Below are positions 1-10,370 of a stretch of 64,000 nt of DNA, in pieces. The notes under the pieces were generated by a model. The model saw only the letters and a list, made by a program, of their open reading frames with translations, ran no database searches and was not told the origin of the DNA. How positions within the stretch are numbered: the stretch's first letter is position 1; each line of letters starts with the position of its first letter. Made by a program: the position numbers and the translations under genes. The DNA is from Pseudomonadota bacterium (lineage in GTDB: Bacteria; Pseudomonadota; Alphaproteobacteria; Rhizobiales; Rhizobiaceae), in the NCBI GenBank assembly GCA_020161665.1, contig JAIUPA010000034.1:267796-331795 (forward strand). The letters run 5' to 3'.

Positions 1-234
1 CCGGCGCTGACGGAGCGGACCAACACCGCCGCCCTCGGCGACGTTCTTTATTCGAACTACATCTACTTCTTCCAGTTGTCCGGCCTCGTGCTGCTGGTGG
101 CCATGATCGGCGCGATTGTGCTGACGCTTCGCCATCGTACCCATGTGCGTCGTCAGGACATTTCCACGCAGGTTGCCCGCTCGCCGGAGACCGCCGTCAA
201 GGTGGTCAACGTCAAGCCTGGTCAGGGCATCTAA
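1..234 (+). CDS. nuoJ: NADH-quinone oxidoreductase subunit J (C-terminal part)
   Basis: This is the last 77 codons of a membrane subunit of respiratory complex I; the start lies outside the window. The reading frame ends with TAA at 232-234. A hydrophobic helix (about residues 20-43 of the fragment, IYFFQLSGLVLLVAMIG) is followed by a basic tail containing RRQDISTQVAR, a pattern typical of rhizobial NuoJ. NuoJ is one of the small subunits that link the quinone-binding part to the antiporter-like proton channels. It is followed after 30 bases by nuoK in the conserved order J-K-L-M-N. Identification rests on the tail and on position. Confidence 0.9.
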   Translation, partial: PALTERTNTAALGDVLYSNYIYFFQLSGLVLLVAMIGAIVLTLRHRTHVRRQDISTQVARSPETAVKVVNVKPGQGI

Positions 235-264
235 GGCGAACGAGCGAGGTCAAGGAACACGCAT

Positions 265-573
265 ATGGAAATCGGTCTTTCCCACTATCTCACGGTCGCC
301 GCAGTTCTGTTCACGCTCGGCGTCTTCGGTATCTTCCTGAACCGCAAGAACGTCATCGTTATCCTGATGTCGGTGGAACTCATCCTTCTCGCCGTCAACC
401 TGAACCTGGTCGCCTTCTCGCATTTCCTGAACGATCTCGTCGGTCAGATCTTCGCGCTGTTCATCCTCACGGTGGCAGCTGCTGAAGCCGCCATCGGTCT
501 GGCGATCCTCGTGGTCTTCTATCGCAACCGCGGCTCCATCGCCGTGGAAGACGTCAACATGATGAAGGGCTAA
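265..573 (+). CDS. nuoK: NADH-quinone oxidoreductase subunit K
   Basis: A 102-residue protein with three hydrophobic helices, the usual length for NuoK (the bacterial ND4L). Two buried glutamates are visible, E38 in [13 protein letters not shown] and E74 in [13 protein letters not shown]; in the family these correspond to the essential carboxylates of the central proton path in the membrane arm of complex I. It sits between nuoJ and nuoL, 7 bases before nuoL, and must be co-transcribed with them. Confidence 0.97.
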   Translation: MEIGLSHYLTVAAVLFTLGVFGIFLNRKNVIVILMSVELILLAVNLNLVAFSHFLNDLVGQIFALFILTVAAAEAAIGLAILVVFYRNRGSIAVEDVNMMKG

Positions 574-580
574 GGCGGTC

Positions 581-2572
581 ATGATCTACAAGCTAATCGT
601 CTTTCTCCCGCTGCTCGGCTCCATCATTGCCGGGCTGTTTGGAAACCGCATCGGTGCCAAGGCTTCGGAATACGTCACGTCCGGCCTGATGATCCTCGTT
701 GCGATCCTGTCGTGGACCGTCTTCCTTCAGGTGGGCTTTGGCGCCCACGAAGGCGAAGGCATGATCAAGGTGACCGTGCTGCGCTGGATCCAGTCCGGCG
801 GCATTGATGTCGAATGGGCGCTGCGCATTGATACGCTGACGGCGGTCATGCTGGTGGTGGTGAACTCGGTCTCGACCCTGGTGCACCTCTACTCCATCGG
901 CTACATGCACCACGACCCGGATCGTCCGCGCTTCTTCTCCTACCTCTCGCTCTTCACCTTCGCCATGCTCATGCTGGTGACGGCGGATAACATCGTCCAG
1001 ATGTTCTTCGGCTGGGAAGGCGTGGGTCTGGCCTCGTACTTGCTCATCGGTTTCTGGTTCAAGAAGCCGTCGGCAACGGCGGCCTCCATGAAGGCCTTCA
1101 TCGTCAACCGCGTCGGTGACTTCGGCTTCCTGCTCGGCATCGGTCTGGTTTTCGTCCTGTTCGGCTCGCTGAACTTCGAAACCATCTTTGCCGCCGCTCG
1201 CACCTATCTCGAAGGGGATGCAGCCAAGGAAGTGGTGGTCAACTTGTTCGGCATGACGCTGGATCGCGAAGACGCCGTTACGGCTGCCTGCATCCTGCTC
1301 TTCATCGGTGCCATGGGTAAGTCGGCGCAGTTCCTGCTGCACACCTGGCTGCCGGACGCCATGGAAGGCCCGACCCCGGTTTCGGCCCTCATTCACGCCG
1401 CAACCATGGTGACCGCCGGTGTCTTCCTCGTTGCCCGCATGTCGCCGCTGTTTGAACTCTCGCACAATGCGCTGACCTTCGTGACGATCATCGGTGGCAT
1501 CACCGCTTTCTTCGCCGCAACGGTGGGTCTCGTTCAGAACGACATCAAGCGCGTGATTGCTTACTCGACCTGCTCGCAGCTCGGTTACATGTTCGTGGCG
1601 CTCGGCGTCGGTGCCTATGGCGCTGCCGTATTCCACCTCTTCACGCACGCCTTCTTCAAGGCGCTGCTCTTCTTGGGTGCCGGTTCGGTCATCCACGCCG
1701 TTGATGGCGAGCAGGACATGCGTCACATGGGTGGTCTGCGCAAGCACATACCGATCACCTTCTGGGCCATGACGATCGGTACGATTGCGCTGACGGGCGT
1801 TGGTATCCCTGGCACGATGATCGGCACCGCCGGCTTCTTCTCCAAGGATGCGATCATTGAATCGGCCTTTGCGGCCCATGGTGCAGCGCCGCGCTTCGCC
1901 TTCATCCTTCTGGTTGTCGCAGCGCTCTTCACCAGCTTCTATTCCTGGCGTCTGGCGTTCCTCACCTTCTTTGGCAAGCCGCGCGCCTCGGCAGATGTGA
2001 TGCACCACGTGCATGAATCGCCGCCGATCATGACGCTTCCGCTTCTGCCGCTCGCCATTGGCGCGCTGGTGGCTGGCGTGGTCTTCCATGGCTTCTTCAT
2101 CGGTGAAGAATTCGCGGAATTCTGGAAGGGCGCTCTGTTCGTCGGTCCGGAAAATCACATCCTTCATGCCATGCATGAAGTGCCGCTGTGGGTGAAGTGG
2201 AGCCCGTTCGTGGCGATGGTGACGGGTTTTGTGACCGCCTACTATTTCTACATCGTGTCGCCGGAAACGCCGAAGAAGCTCGCTGAAACCTTCCGTCCGG
2301 TCTACCTGTTCCTTCTGAACAAGTGGTACTTCGACGAACTCTACGACATCCTCTTCGTGCGCACGGCCAAGGCCGTTGGCAAGTTCCTGTGGAAGAAGGG
2401 CGATGTCGCCGTCATCGATACCTATGGCCCGAACGGTGTGGCCGCTCGCGTCATCGATGTGACCAACCGCGTGGTTCGTCTGCAGACCGGCTACCTTTAC
2501 CATTACGCGTTCGCGATGCTGATCGGTGTCGCCGCGCTTGTTACCTGGATGATGCTTGGGGGTGTGAAGTAA
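581..2572 (+). CDS. nuoL: NADH-quinone oxidoreductase subunit L
   Basis: A 663-residue polytopic membrane protein, the distal antiporter-like proton-pumping subunit of complex I. Seen in the sequence: the motif [16 protein letters not shown] near residue 145 with the conserved glutamate, and [20 protein letters not shown] near residue 265, both hallmarks of the Mrp/ND5 antiporter fold. The C-terminal part, about residues 520-660, is a further hydrophobic region including the long lateral helix. The stop codon TAA is immediately followed by the nuoM ATG with no gap, suggesting translational coupling. Confidence 0.97.
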   Translation: MIYKLIVFLPLLGSIIAGLFGNRIGAKASEYVTSGLMILVAILSWTVFLQVGFGAHEGEGMIKVTVLRWIQSGGIDVEWALRIDTLTAVMLVVVNSVSTLVHLYSIGYMHHDPDRPRFFSYLSLFTFAMLMLVTADNIVQMFFGWEGVGLASYLLIGFWFKKPSATAASMKAFIVNRVGDFGFLLGIGLVFVLFGSLNFETIFAAARTYLEGDAAKEVVVNLFGMTLDREDAVTAACILLFIGAMGKSAQFLLHTWLPDAMEGPTPVSALIHAATMVTAGVFLVARMSPLFELSHNALTFVTIIGGITAFFAATVGLVQNDIKRVIAYSTCSQLGYMFVALGVGAYGAAVFHLFTHAFFKALLFLGAGSVIHAVDGEQDMRHMGGLRKHIPITFWAMTIGTIALTGVGIPGTMIGTAGFFSKDAIIESAFAAHGAAPRFAFILLVVAALFTSFYSWRLAFLTFFGKPRASADVMHHVHESPPIMTLPLLPLAIGALVAGVVFHGFFIGEEFAEFWKGALFVGPENHILHAMHEVPLWVKWSPFVAMVTGFVTAYYFYIVSPETPKKLAETFRPVYLFLLNKWYFDELYDILFVRTAKAVGKFLWKKGDVAVIDTYGPNGVAARVIDVTNRVVRLQTGYLYHYAFAMLIGVAALVTWMMLGGVK

Positions 2573-4084
2573 ATGACCGATTGGCCTATCCTCTCAACGG
2601 TCACGTTTCTGCCGCTGGTCGGCGTGGCACTCCTCTTGTTCACGCGCGAGGACGGCGTTTTCGGACGCCGCAATATCCTCAACGTCTCGCTGCTGACGAC
2701 CGTTTTCACGTTCATCGTCTCGCTCTTCATCTGGGCGGGCTTTGACAACGCCAATGCTGGCTTCCAGATGGTCGAGAAGCATGGTTGGCTCGGCACCGGC
2801 ATTGCCTATCATGTCGGCGTCGATGGCATCTCGATGCTGTTCGTCATCCTCACCACCTTCCTCATGCCCTTCTGCGTGCTGGCAAGCTGGAACTCGGTGG
2901 AAAAGCGCGTCAAGGAATACATGATCGCCTTCTTGATCATGGAAACCATGATGATCGGTGTCTTCGTGGCGCTCGATACGGTTCTTTTCTACGTGTTCTT
3001 CGAAGCAACCCTCATTCCGATGTTCATCATCATCGGCGTCTGGGGCGGCAAGGATCGCGTTTACGCCAGCTACAAGTTCTTCCTCTACACGCTGCTCGGT
3101 TCGGTGCTGATGATGCTCGCCATCATGGCCATGTACTGGCAGTCGGGGACGACGGATGTGCCGACGCTTCTGAAGTACGGCTTCCCGGCTGGCTTGCAGA
3201 CCTGGTTGTGGCTTGCCTTCTTCGCCTCCTTCGCGGTGAAGATGCCGATGTGGCCGGTTCACACCTGGTTGCCGGATGCTCACGTGCAGGCCCCGACGGC
3301 AGGCTCGGTCATTCTGGCCGGTGTCATGCTGAAGCTCGGTGGTTACGGCTTCCTGCGCTTCTCGCTGCCCATGTTCCCGCTGGCGTCGGATTTCTTCGCG
3401 CCCTTCGTCTTCACGCTGTCGGTCATCGCCATCATCTACACCTCGCTGGTGGCGCTGATGCAGGACGACATCAAGAAGCTGATCGCCTACTCGTCCGTCG
3501 CCCACATGGGTTACGTGACCATGGGTATCTTTGCGGCCAACACGCAGGGCGTTCAGGGTGCGATCTTCCAGATGCTGTCGCATGGTATCGTGTCGGGCGC
3601 GCTCTTCCTGTGCGTCGGCGTGGTCTATGACCGCCTGCATACCCGCGAAATCGCCGCTTATGGTGGTCTTGCCAACAATATGCCGAAATACGCAGTGGCC
3701 TTCATGGTCTTCACCATGGCCAATGTCGGTCTTCCGGGCACGTCCGGGTTCATCGGCGAATTCCTGACGATCATCGGTGTGTTCCGCGTGAACAACTGGG
3801 TCGCCCTGTTCGCCGCAACCGGCGTCATTCTCTCCGCATCCTACGCTCTGTGGCTCTATCGCCGCGTGATCTTCGGTGCATTGGAGAAGGACAGCCTGAA
3901 GTCGCTGCTCGATCTTTCGGCGCGCGAAAAGCTGGTGCTTTATCCGCTGCTCGCCCTCACCATCTTCTTCGGTGTCTATCCGGCTCCGGTGTTCGATGCG
4001 ACGGCAGCCTCGGTGGACGCGCTCATCCATAACTATGAAGCCGCTCTCAAGGCCGCCAGCCAAGTGGCGCTTCTGGTGAACTGA
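2573..4084 (+). CDS. nuoM: NADH-quinone oxidoreductase subunit M
   Basis: A 503-residue polytopic subunit of complex I, the second antiporter-like proton pump (ND4). Diagnostic motifs are [18 protein letters not shown] (the conserved transmembrane glutamate, near residue 145) and [20 protein letters not shown] with [11 protein letters not shown] following. It starts directly at the nuoL stop and is 18 bases from nuoN, so it belongs to the same transcript. Length and motifs are normal for the family. Confidence 0.97.
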   Translation: MTDWPILSTVTFLPLVGVALLLFTREDGVFGRRNILNVSLLTTVFTFIVSLFIWAGFDNANAGFQMVEKHGWLGTGIAYHVGVDGISMLFVILTTFLMPFCVLASWNSVEKRVKEYMIAFLIMETMMIGVFVALDTVLFYVFFEATLIPMFIIIGVWGGKDRVYASYKFFLYTLLGSVLMMLAIMAMYWQSGTTDVPTLLKYGFPAGLQTWLWLAFFASFAVKMPMWPVHTWLPDAHVQAPTAGSVILAGVMLKLGGYGFLRFSLPMFPLASDFFAPFVFTLSVIAIIYTSLVALMQDDIKKLIAYSSVAHMGYVTMGIFAANTQGVQGAIFQMLSHGIVSGALFLCVGVVYDRLHTREIAAYGGLANNMPKYAVAFMVFTMANVGLPGTSGFIGEFLTIIGVFRVNNWVALFAATGVILSASYALWLYRRVIFGALEKDSLKSLLDLSAREKLVLYPLLALTIFFGVYPAPVFDATAASVDALIHNYEAALKAASQVALLVN

Positions 4085-4102
4085 CGACAGGATACCGAGA
4101 AC

Positions 4103-5545
4103 ATGACCGCTGAACTTCTCTTTGCAAGTCTTCACCTTGCTGTTCCCGAACTGATCCTGGCCGTCGGTGCGCTCGCTCTTCTGATGATTGGCGTGTTCAA
4201 CGGCGACAAGGCAACCTCGACCGTCACGGGTCTGGCCGTGGCGCTGCTGATTGCCGCCGGTCTCTGGATCCTGATTGCCTCGCCGGATGGCGCAGGCTTC
4301 GGCGGGGCTTACCTCTCCGACAGCTTCGCCCGCTTCATGAAGGTTCTGGCCCTCATCGGTTCGGTCGTCGCCATGGTCATGGCCGTTGGCAATGCCCGTT
4401 CGGAACAGCTGGATCGTTTCGAGTTCCCCGTGCTTCTGGTTCTGGCGACCCTCGGCATCATGCTGATGATCTCCGCCAACAACCTGATCTCGCTCTACAT
4501 GGCGCTCGAACTGCAGTCGCTGGCCCTCTATGTGGTCGCTGCGATCAACCGTGACAGCCTCCGTTCGACGGAAGCGGGCCTCAAGTACTTCGTGCTCGGC
4601 GCTCTCTCTTCGGGCATGCTGCTCTACGGCATGTCGCTGATCTATGGCTTCACCGGCAACACCGGCTTTGATGAAATCGCCAAGGCAATTGCCGCTGAAG
4701 GCCGTTCGCTCGGCGTGGTCATCGGTCTTGTCTTCGTGCTCACGGGTCTCTGCTTCAAGATTTCGGCCGTGCCGTTCCACATGTGGACGCCGGACGTCTA
4801 TGAAGGCGCACCGACCCCGGTCACGGCGTTCCTCGCCGCGGCTCCGAAGGTGGGCGCCATGGCGATCCTCGTGCGCGCCGTGTCCGATGCCTTCCTGCCC
4901 GCCGTCGCTGACTGGCAGCAGGTTGTCGTGTTCATCTCGCTCGCGTCCATGCTGCTCGGTTCCTTCGCCGCAATCGGCCAGAAGAACATCAAGCGACTGA
5001 TGGCTTATTCGTCCATCGGCCACATGGGTTATGCTCTGGTCGGTCTGGCTGCCGGTTCCAAGGCGGGCGTCACGGGCGTCATCATCTACATGACGATCTA
5101 TATGGTCATGACGCTCGGCACCTTTGCCTGCATCATGGCGATGCGTCGCAAGGAAGGTGAAACCGTCGAGTCCATCGACGATCTGGCCGGTCTGTCGCAG
5201 ACCAACCCCTTCATGGCCGTGATGCTGACCGCTCTGATGTTCTCGCTGGCTGGTATTCCGCCGCTCGCAGGCTTCTTCGGGAAGTACTTCGTCTTCCTCG
5301 CTGCCATCGAAGCCAAGCTCTACTGGCTTGCCATCATCGGCATCTTGTCTTCGGTCGTCGGTGCCTACTACTACCTGCGCGTTGTGAAGGTGATGTGGTT
5401 CGACGAAGCCAAGGGCGAGTTCGACCGCGTTTCTCCGGAACTGCGCCTCGTTTTCGGTCTATCCGGCCTGTTCGTGATCGTCTACCTCTTCATCGGCGGC
5501 CCGGTGGGCAGTGCGGCTGAAGCAGCCGCCCAGTCCTTCTTTTGA
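4103..5545 (+). CDS. nuoN: NADH-quinone oxidoreductase subunit N
   Basis: A 480-residue polytopic subunit of complex I, the third antiporter-like pump (ND2). Seen: [16 protein letters not shown] near residue 135, [20 protein letters not shown] near residue 220 and a following [12 protein letters not shown], all conserved in NuoN. It is the last nuo gene and its stop codon overlaps the likely TTG start of birA, an arrangement common in Rhizobiales. Confidence 0.97.
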   Translation: MTAELLFASLHLAVPELILAVGALALLMIGVFNGDKATSTVTGLAVALLIAAGLWILIASPDGAGFGGAYLSDSFARFMKVLALIGSVVAMVMAVGNARSEQLDRFEFPVLLVLATLGIMLMISANNLISLYMALELQSLALYVVAAINRDSLRSTEAGLKYFVLGALSSGMLLYGMSLIYGFTGNTGFDEIAKAIAAEGRSLGVVIGLVFVLTGLCFKISAVPFHMWTPDVYEGAPTPVTAFLAAAPKVGAMAILVRAVSDAFLPAVADWQQVVVFISLASMLLGSFAAIGQKNIKRLMAYSSIGHMGYALVGLAAGSKAGVTGVIIYMTIYMVMTLGTFACIMAMRRKEGETVESIDDLAGLSQTNPFMAVMLTALMFSLAGIPPLAGFFGKYFVFLAAIEAKLYWLAIIGILSSVVGAYYYLRVVKVMWFDEAKGEFDRVSPELRLVFGLSGLFVIVYLFIGGPVGSAAEAAAQSFF

Positions 5546-6309
5546 GCGGGCTGAACACCTCGTACCGGATGTCGCTTGGCGACTTCCGGCATGAGGCGCT
5601 GGATGAGGTGGGCTCCACCAATGAGGAATGCCTGGCCCGTGCGCGGGCCGGGGCCGCAAGCGGGCTGTGGATCACGGCCGCGCGGCAGAGCGGTGGCCGT
5701 GGCCGCCGCGGGCGCGCCTGGGTTTCGGAGCGCGGCAATCTTTACGCTTCCCTCCTTCTGATCAATCCGGCGCCGATGAGCGCGATCGGCTCGCTGCCTC
5801 TGGCGGTGGCGGTGGCGCTTCACCATGCCGTTGCCCGCATTTTGCCGCCGGATGGTCGAGCCCTTGAAGTCAAATGGCCGAATGACCTGCTGATCGGGCG
5901 CAAAAAGGTTAGCGGTATTCTGATCGAGGGTGAGTTTCTGCCGGATGGTCGCCACGCCGTGGTGATCGGAATCGGTGTCAATGTGCGCTTCAAGCCGGAT
6001 AATCCGACCTATCCCGTCTCCTGCCTGGCAGAAGAGGGGGCGAGCGTTTTCCCCGAAGAGCTTTTCGCACATCTCTATGAAACCATGGCAGACGTGCTAA
6101 ACCTCTGGGATGGTGGCGAAGGTACGCCACAGGTTATGGAGCGCTGGCGCTCGGTGGCATGCGGACTGGGCGAGGCGATTACCGTCAATCTGACGGACCG
6201 TTCTCTGACCGGACGGTTTGCAGGCATTGATGATCAGGGGCTTCTGCTTCTCGAAACGCAGGATGGGCGCGTTGAGGTGATTTCCGCCGGCGACGTCTTC
6301 TTTGCATGA
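5542..6309 (+). CDS. birA: biotin-[acetyl-CoA-carboxylase] ligase
   Basis: Attaches biotin to the carboxyl carrier protein AccB; accB and accC are at 45516-47339 of this window. Motifs seen: [10 protein letters not shown] (biotinyl-AMP binding loop) and [19 protein letters not shown] (active-site lysine segment). At about 255 residues it lacks the N-terminal helix-turn-helix of E. coli BirA, so it is a monofunctional ligase, not a repressor. Start choice is uncertain: TTG at 5542 overlaps the nuoN stop by four bases and gives 255 residues; ATG at 5569 gives 246 and would also be complete. The stop overlaps the upstream ATG of rnj. Confidence 0.93.
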   Translation: MSGLNTSYRMSLGDFRHEALDEVGSTNEECLARARAGAASGLWITAARQSGGRGRRGRAWVSERGNLYASLLLINPAPMSAIGSLPLAVAVALHHAVARILPPDGRALEVKWPNDLLIGRKKVSGILIEGEFLPDGRHAVVIGIGVNVRFKPDNPTYPVSCLAEEGASVFPEELFAHLYETMADVLNLWDGGEGTPQVMERWRSVACGLGEAITVNLTDRSLTGRFAGIDDQGLLLLETQDGRVEVISAGDVFFA

Positions 6310-6326
6310 TGGGACAAGAAAGAAAA

Positions 6327-7994
6327 ATGGCAAAACAGGAAGAACTGGTGTTCCTGCCGCTCGGCGGCGTCGGTGAGATCGGTATGAATCTCGCGCTTTA
6401 TGGATACGGGACGCCGGGCAACCGTCAATGGATCATGGTCGATTGCGGCGTCAGCTTCGCCGGGCCGGATCTTCCGGGCGTTGATCTCGTTCTGCCCGAT
6501 ATCCGGTTTTTGGCCGAAGAGCGCAAGAACCTCAAGGGCATCATCATCACCCACGCCCATGAGGATCATTATGGCGCGTTGAATGATCTCTGGCCGGGCC
6601 TCAATGTGCCGGTCTATGCCAGCGGTTTTACGGCGGGTCTGCTCGAGGCCAAGCGCGATTATGAAGGCACGCGCGCCGAAATTCCGGTGACGCCCTTCAA
6701 GGCTGGTGATCGCATCAAGGTCGGTCCTTTCGAGATCGAAGCGATTGCCGTCAACCACTCGATCCCGGAGCCGATGTCGCTGGCGATCCGCACACCGCTG
6801 GGTAATGTGCTGCATACGGGCGACTGGAAGATCGACACCGCCCCGGCGCTTGGGCCGTTGACGGACGAGAAGCGCTTCCGCGAATTGGGCGACGAGGGCA
6901 TTCTGGCCCTGATGTGCGATAGCACGAACGCCATGCGCGAAGGCATTTCGCCATCGGAAAAGGATGTGTCTGAAGGCCTGCGCAAGGTCATCGAGGATGC
7001 GAAGGGCCGTGTAGCGATCACCACCTTCTCCTCCAACGTCGGACGTATCCGCTCGATTGCCGAAGCGGCGGAAGAAGCAGGACGTGAAGTTCTGCTGCTT
7101 GGTTCTTCGCTGAAGCGTACGGTCAATGTGGCGGCCGATCTTGGCATGATGGAAGGGCTGAAGCCGTTTCTGGCCGAAGATGAATATGGCTATATCCCGC
7201 GCGACAAGGTGGTGGTCATCCTCACCGGCAGTCAGGGGGAGCAGCGTGCCGCCCTTGCCAAGCTGGCGCGCGATGAGATGCGCCATGTGGCGCTCGCCTC
7301 CGGAGATACAGTGGTCTTTTCCTCTCGTGCCATTCCCGGCAACGAAAAGGCAATCCTCGACATCAAGAACGGATTGATCGATCAGGGCGTCAAGGTCATC
7401 ACGGACAGCGATGCTCTGGTGCATGTGTCCGGCCACCCGCGCCGCAGCGAACTGGTGCAGATGTATGAATGGACGCGCCCGAAGATCCTCGTGCCCGTGC
7501 ACGGGGAGGCGGCCCATCTGACGGCCCAGGCTGAACTTGGTGCGTCCTGCGGCATCGCGGAAATTCCGCGTGTGCGAAACGGCAATATTCTGCGTCTGGC
7601 TCCCGGTCCGGCCGAGGTCATTGATGAAGCGCCGCATGGCCGGATCTTCCGCGATGGCAAACTCGTCGGCGACTTTGACGAGATGGGCATCGGCGAACGC
7701 CGCAAGTTGTCATTCGCCGGCCATGTCGCCATCAACATCGTTCTCGACTCGCGTTTCGATTTCCGGGGCGATCCTGAAGTCGTTCTTATTGGCCTGCCGG
7801 CCTATGATGACGAGGGCGAGGAGATGGAAGACACGGTGTATGATGCCGTTCTAGGCGCGGTGGAAAGCATTCCGCGCGCGCGCCGCAAGGACCTCGAAAC
7901 CCTGCGTGAAGCAACGCGCCGCGCTGTTCGTTCCGTGGTCAACAATGCCTGGGGCAAGAAGCCTGTGGTAACGGTCTTCGTGACGAAAGTCTGA
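6327..7994 (+). CDS. rnj: ribonuclease J
   Basis: A metallo-beta-lactamase/beta-CASP ribonuclease of about 555 residues. In alphaproteobacteria RNase J trims 5' ends, notably of rRNA, and coexists with RNase E; rne is at 50629-53511 here. The N-terminal VFLPLGGVGEIGMN and the zinc motif HAHEDH at about residue 78 are clear, followed by the beta-CASP region (CDSTNA, LTGSQGEQRAAL) and the GHPRRSELVQMYEWTRPK segment. I chose ATG 6327 (MAKQEELVFLPL); an upstream ATG at 6306 overlaps the birA stop and would add seven residues. The short spacing implies co-transcription with birA. Confidence 0.95.
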   Translation: MAKQEELVFLPLGGVGEIGMNLALYGYGTPGNRQWIMVDCGVSFAGPDLPGVDLVLPDIRFLAEERKNLKGIIITHAHEDHYGALNDLWPGLNVPVYASGFTAGLLEAKRDYEGTRAEIPVTPFKAGDRIKVGPFEIEAIAVNHSIPEPMSLAIRTPLGNVLHTGDWKIDTAPALGPLTDEKRFRELGDEGILALMCDSTNAMREGISPSEKDVSEGLRKVIEDAKGRVAITTFSSNVGRIRSIAEAAEEAGREVLLLGSSLKRTVNVAADLGMMEGLKPFLAEDEYGYIPRDKVVVILTGSQGEQRAALAKLARDEMRHVALASGDTVVFSSRAIPGNEKAILDIKNGLIDQGVKVITDSDALVHVSGHPRRSELVQMYEWTRPKILVPVHGEAAHLTAQAELGASCGIAEIPRVRNGNILRLAPGPAEVIDEAPHGRIFRDGKLVGDFDEMGIGERRKLSFAGHVAINIVLDSRFDFRGDPEVVLIGLPAYDDEGEEMEDTVYDAVLGAVESIPRARRKDLETLREATRRAVRSVVNNAWGKKPVVTVFVTKV

Positions 7995-8062
7995 CAAGAC
8001 AGAGGCTCCCTGGCAGGTATAGGAAGCCTCGGTCAACCGAAAGTATGAGAAGGGGGTTTATC

Positions 8063-8467
8063 ATGCTTGGACGCGTAAACCATGTGGCGATTGCCGTGCC
8101 GAATCTGGCCATTGCCACGGAAAGTTACAAGACGACGCTGGGTGCCAAGGTTTCCGAGGCGCAGGCCCTGCCGGAGCACGGCGTGACGGTCGTCTTTGTT
8201 GAACTGCCGAACACCAAGATCGAGCTTCTGGAACCGCTTGGCGAGAAGTCGCCGATTGCGGCTTTCCTGGCCAAGAGCCCGGATGGTGGCATGCACCACA
8301 TCTGCTACGAAGTGGATGATATTCTGGCCGCGCGTGACCAGCTGGTGGCCGCCGGTGCCCGCGTTCTGGGCGGTGGTGAGCCGAAGATCGGCGCGCACAA
8401 CAAGCCGGTGCTTTTCCTGCATCCGAAGGATTTCTTCGGCACGCTGATCGAGCTTGAACAGGTCTGA
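8063..8467 (+). CDS. mce: methylmalonyl-CoA epimerase
   Basis: A 134-residue VOC-superfamily protein that interconverts (R)- and (S)-methylmalonyl-CoA in propionyl-CoA metabolism. Seen: LGRVNHVAIAVPNL at the N-terminus (first metal His), and GMHHICYEVDDI near residue 75, with a C-terminal GTLIELEQV supplying the last glutamate ligand. The start at 8063 is preceded by AGAAGGGGG; an upstream in-frame ATG at 8045 would put that ribosome-binding site inside the gene. It follows rnj by 68 bases and is followed by a long non-coding gap. Confidence 0.93.
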   Translation: MLGRVNHVAIAVPNLAIATESYKTTLGAKVSEAQALPEHGVTVVFVELPNTKIELLEPLGEKSPIAAFLAKSPDGGMHHICYEVDDILAARDQLVAAGARVLGGGEPKIGAHNKPVLFLHPKDFFGTLIELEQV

Positions 8468-8488
8468 TCAACCTGGACCGAGATTGAG

Positions 8489-8521
8489 ACGAGGGGCGGC
8501 TGAAAGGCCGCCTCTTTTCGT
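8489..8521 (+). terminator. probable terminator after mce
   Basis: Imperfect GC-rich hairpin GAGGGGCGGC-tgaaag-GCCGCCTC followed by TTTTCGTTT, 20 bases after the mce stop. It probably ends the nuo-birA-rnj-mce transcript. Confidence 0.6.
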
Positions 8522-8565
8522 TTGCGGCTGTGGTGTCACGGGGGTGTTATGGGACTGGCGTAAGA

Positions 8566-8600
8566 GCAAAAAAAAACAAGGCCGTGAGGCCTTGTTTAAG
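8566..8600 (-). terminator. perfect hairpin with oligo-T on the minus strand
   Basis: A 9-bp perfect stem, AACAAGGCC (8575-8583), loop GTGA, GGCCTTGTT (8588-8596). The run of A at 8568-8576 becomes a U-tract on the minus-strand RNA, so this works best as a terminator for leftward transcription even though no minus-strand gene is evident nearby. On the plus strand it is followed only by TAAGTTATT. Confidence 0.55.
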
Positions 8601-9031
8601 TTATTCGCGTGATCCTTTCCGTTGCCGGGGCTGCGCTGGAAGCGCGCCTAAGATCGAATCCTCCCAAGACTTGACCGCGATATTTGGCAGAAAATTTAAT
8701 CGTTCTGCCTTTTTTGTAAGCTAACGCTAGCGCATCAAATCGGGCTTGTCACCCCAAATTTTTGCAAAAATGCTACACTTGAATAAATAATTCATGTTGA
8801 CAAAAATGTCGCATCGATTTGGCGCGTTTTTGCGTCACATCGCCATGACATGCCGTGTCGGCGGTACGGTGATTGCTTAAAAAGATGGCACAGGCGCAAT
8901 GGCGTGTGCTGGCGCTCGCTTCGGGTTTCTTTCTCTGACCGAAACAGTTATGAACGCTTCCACAATTGGTCTTGAATGCCCGATTCCCGTGCGCCAAGCC
9001 GCGCCGGGCGGGCCGGTTTGTGGAACGTCTC
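8601..9031. other. non-coding gap upstream of proS
   Basis: The mce-proS gap as a whole is 564 bases; this part is AT-rich between about 8690 and 8830 and contains a TTGACA at 8798-8803 that could be the -35 of the proS promoter, followed by no clear -10. In rhizobial relatives a small DUF1467 membrane protein is usually encoded between mce and proS; I find no such frame here. Short frames at 8794-8880 and 8885 lack a ribosome-binding site and were not called. Confidence 0.4.
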
Positions 9032-10354
9032 ATGCGCCTGTCTCGCTTCTTCCTGCCCATCCTGAAGGAAACCCCCAAGGAAGCGGAAATCATTTCCCAC
9101 CGTTTGATGTTGCGCGCCGGCATGGTGCGCCAGCAGTCGCAGGGCATTTATTCCTGGCTGCCGCTTGGCAAGCGCGTGCTGGACAAGGTTTGCGCCATCG
9201 TGCGCGAGGAGCAGAACCGCGCAGGCGCACAGGAAATCCTCATGCCGACGCTGCAGTCAGCCGAGCTTTGGCAGGAAAGCGGTCGCTATAATGATTATGG
9301 CGAGGAAATGCTGCGCATTACCGACCGCAACAAGCGTGCCATGCTCTATGGCCCGACGAATGAGGAAATGGTCACGGATATCTTCCGTTCCTACGTGAAG
9401 ACCTACAAGGATCTGCCGCTCAACCTCTACCACATCCAGTGGAAGTTCCGCGACGAGCGCCGCCCGCGCTTCGGCACGATGCGTTCGCGCGAATTCCTGA
9501 TGAAGGACGCCTATTCCTTCGATCTGACGAAGGAAGACGCGATCCACTCCTACAACAAGATGTTCACGGCTTATCTGCGCACGTTTGACCGTCTTGGCCT
9601 GCGTGCCATCCCGATGCGCGCCGATACCGGCCCGATTGGCGGCAACCACAGCCATGAATTCATCATTCTCGCCGAAACCGGCGAATCGGAAGTTTTCTGC
9701 CATCGCGACTTCGTGAATTTCGACATTCCCGCCGTCGATACGGATTTCGATAGCGTCGACGGTCTGCAGTCGGTCTTCGACAAGTGGACCTCGCTTTATG
9801 CGGCGACCTCAGAAATGCATGATGAGGCGGCCTTCAACGCCATTCCGGAAGGTGATCGCCTGTCGGCCCGCGGCATTGAAGTGGGCCACATATTCTATTT
9901 CGGCACCAAGTATTCGGAACCCATGGGCGCGAAGGTGCAGGGGCCGGATGGCAAGGAACACGAAGTTCAGATGGGTTCTTACGGCATTGGCCCGTCGCGC
10001 CTTGTTCCGGCCATCATCGAAGCTTCACATGACGAAGCAGGTATTATCTGGCCGGAATCGGTTGCCCCCTTCGATGTGGTGGTCATCAACATGAAGCCCG
10101 GCGATGCGGCCTGCGATGCGGCTTGCGAAAAGATCTATGCAGCGCTCGGCAATGCGGGCAAAGACGTGCTCTACGATGATCGTGACGAGCGCGCCGGTGC
10201 CAAGTTTGCGACCGCTGATCTGATCGGCGTGCCGTGGCAGGTGATTGCCGGTCCGCGCGCGGTGGCCGGTGGTGAAGTGGAACTGAAGAACCGCCGCTCG
10301 GGCGAACGGATGACGCTGTCGATTGACGCGGCCATCAACCGTCTGGCGGGTTGA
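9032..10354 (+). CDS. proS: prolyl-tRNA synthetase (short alphaproteobacterial type)
   Basis: Class II aminoacyl-tRNA synthetase of 440 residues that charges tRNA-Pro. Seen: [18 protein letters not shown] at the N-terminus, [19 protein letters not shown] (motif 1 region), [11 protein letters not shown] and [13 protein letters not shown] (motif 2), [13 protein letters not shown] (motif 3) and a C-terminal anticodon-binding domain. At 440 residues it lacks the roughly 180-residue INS editing domain of E. coli ProS, normal for Rhizobiales, where a free-standing deacylase clears Ala-tRNA-Pro. I chose ATG 9032 because homologues begin MRLSRF; an upstream start at 8966 would add an unsupported arginine-rich stretch. 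Confidence 0.95.
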   Translation: MRLSRFFLPILKETPKEAEIISHRLMLRAGMVRQQSQGIYSWLPLGKRVLDKVCAIVREEQNRAGAQEILMPTLQSAELWQESGRYNDYGEEMLRITDRNKRAMLYGPTNEEMVTDIFRSYVKTYKDLPLNLYHIQWKFRDERRPRFGTMRSREFLMKDAYSFDLTKEDAIHSYNKMFTAYLRTFDRLGLRAIPMRADTGPIGGNHSHEFIILAETGESEVFCHRDFVNFDIPAVDTDFDSVDGLQSVFDKWTSLYAATSEMHDEAAFNAIPEGDRLSARGIEVGHIFYFGTKYSEPMGAKVQGPDGKEHEVQMGSYGIGPSRLVPAIIEASHDEAGIIWPESVAPFDVVVINMKPGDAACDAACEKIYAALGNAGKDVLYDDRDERAGAKFATADLIGVPWQVIAGPRAVAGGEVELKNRRSGERMTLSIDAAINRLAG

Positions 10355-10370
10355 TAAGGGCATATCGGGA

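Noticed and set aside
8794..8880. A 28-codon frame (ATG 8794 to TAA 8880) in the mce-proS gap, of the same length as the SOS micropeptide.
   Set aside because: No Shine-Dalgarno sequence, no hydrophobic helix and no LexA box; its start overlaps a candidate promoter.
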